Both the position numbers and the translations under genes were made by a program. A stretch of DNA of 64,000 bases from positions 62,001 to 126,000 of the forward strand of contig JADKBN010000006.1 of assembly GCA_016715065.1 (NCBI GenBank), written 5' to 3'. The notes below the pieces were generated by a model that was not told where the DNA came from, searched no databases, and worked only from the letters and a program-made list of their open reading frames with translations. This document shows positions 63,827-64,000 of the stretch, piece by piece. Position 1 is the first letter of the stretch, and each line of letters opens with the position of its first letter. The DNA is from Fibrobacterota bacterium. Its GTDB lineage: Bacteria > Fibrobacterota > Fibrobacteria > UBA5070.

Positions 63827-64000
63827 AGGTGGCTCCAGCTAGGTTGAATGGGTTGGAATCCGCGATTCCCCGACCGGGGTGGATTTTTCCCTGATACCAG
63901 GTGCGTAGCGAGGTGTGACAACTCGGGAGCGAATTTTCGACCATGCCCAGGTGGATCGCCTCGAATTCGAGGATCCGATGATCCTGTATTCGCCGTTCCC

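Noticed and set aside
63827..64000. Minus-strand frame entering from the window edge (contains ILEFEAIHLGMVE)
   Set aside because: Open in one frame, but without a recognisable domain or stop near a sensible gene end. Not supported.

Overview
The window is 64 kb of GC-rich, densely packed bacterial DNA from a Gram-negative (diderm) organism. Many neighbouring genes overlap as ATGA, GTGA or TGATG, and there are many lipoproteins, beta-barrels and an MCE lipid-transport system. A very large secreted phosphatase ends in a domain that resembles the type IX secretion sorting tail, which points to the FCB superphylum. Fibrobacterota is my best guess, but this is inference: there is no rRNA in the window. 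I saw no tRNA or rRNA gene, CRISPR array, integrase or insertion sequence.

Layout. Positions 1-4.3 kb (minus strand): rpsT, a sigma-54 response regulator, a TPR/zinc-ribbon membrane protein and a DUF4388 protein cut by the window edge. 4.4-6.7 kb: an Nfu-type Fe-S scaffold, a secreted gluzincin-like protein and a DUF2062 membrane protein. 6.7-11.8 kb: an MCE phospholipid-transport operon (STAS-permease, ATPase, MlaD-like protein, PqiC-like lipoprotein) whose last gene encodes a large predicted outer-membrane protein. 11.9-17 kb: a putative barrel protein, then a run of two DUF3015 proteins, a DUF4105 protein, a lipoprotein hydrolase and a MORN-type lipoprotein. 17.2-30.4 kb is a phosphorus-scavenging region: a secreted phytase-like/5'-nucleotidase fusion, divergent from a phosphonate transporter and C-P lyase operon (phnCDE, acetyltransferase, phnGHIJKLM, damaged TIM-barrel gene). 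30.3-39 kb is iron-themed: feoAB behind a Fur-like box, a 2Fe-2S protein, a small cytochrome, and a porin/FMN-binding/membrane/ApbE operon behind a palindromic operator; a secreted beta-helix protein lies among them. 39-45.6 kb: a CzcCBA-type heavy-metal efflux operon. 46-50 kb: a 1311-residue secreted subtilase. 50-64 kb: a GlxA-type regulator, rubrerythrin, a DUF4143 ATPase, ahpF, a secreted Cache protein with a chemoreceptor, DoxX, VOC and D-lactate dehydrogenase genes, ettA, a lipoprotein, a sigma factor and an alpha/beta hydrolase. The last ~170 bases show nothing I can assign.

Five genes are interrupted: a PqiC-like lipoprotein, rubrerythrin and a sigma factor by single-base frame changes, the last phn gene by an internal loss plus a frame change, and the terminal hydrolase by an amber codon. 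Three of these lie in short homopolymers, so sequence error is a serious alternative to real decay or recoding. Intact copies in another read set would settle this.
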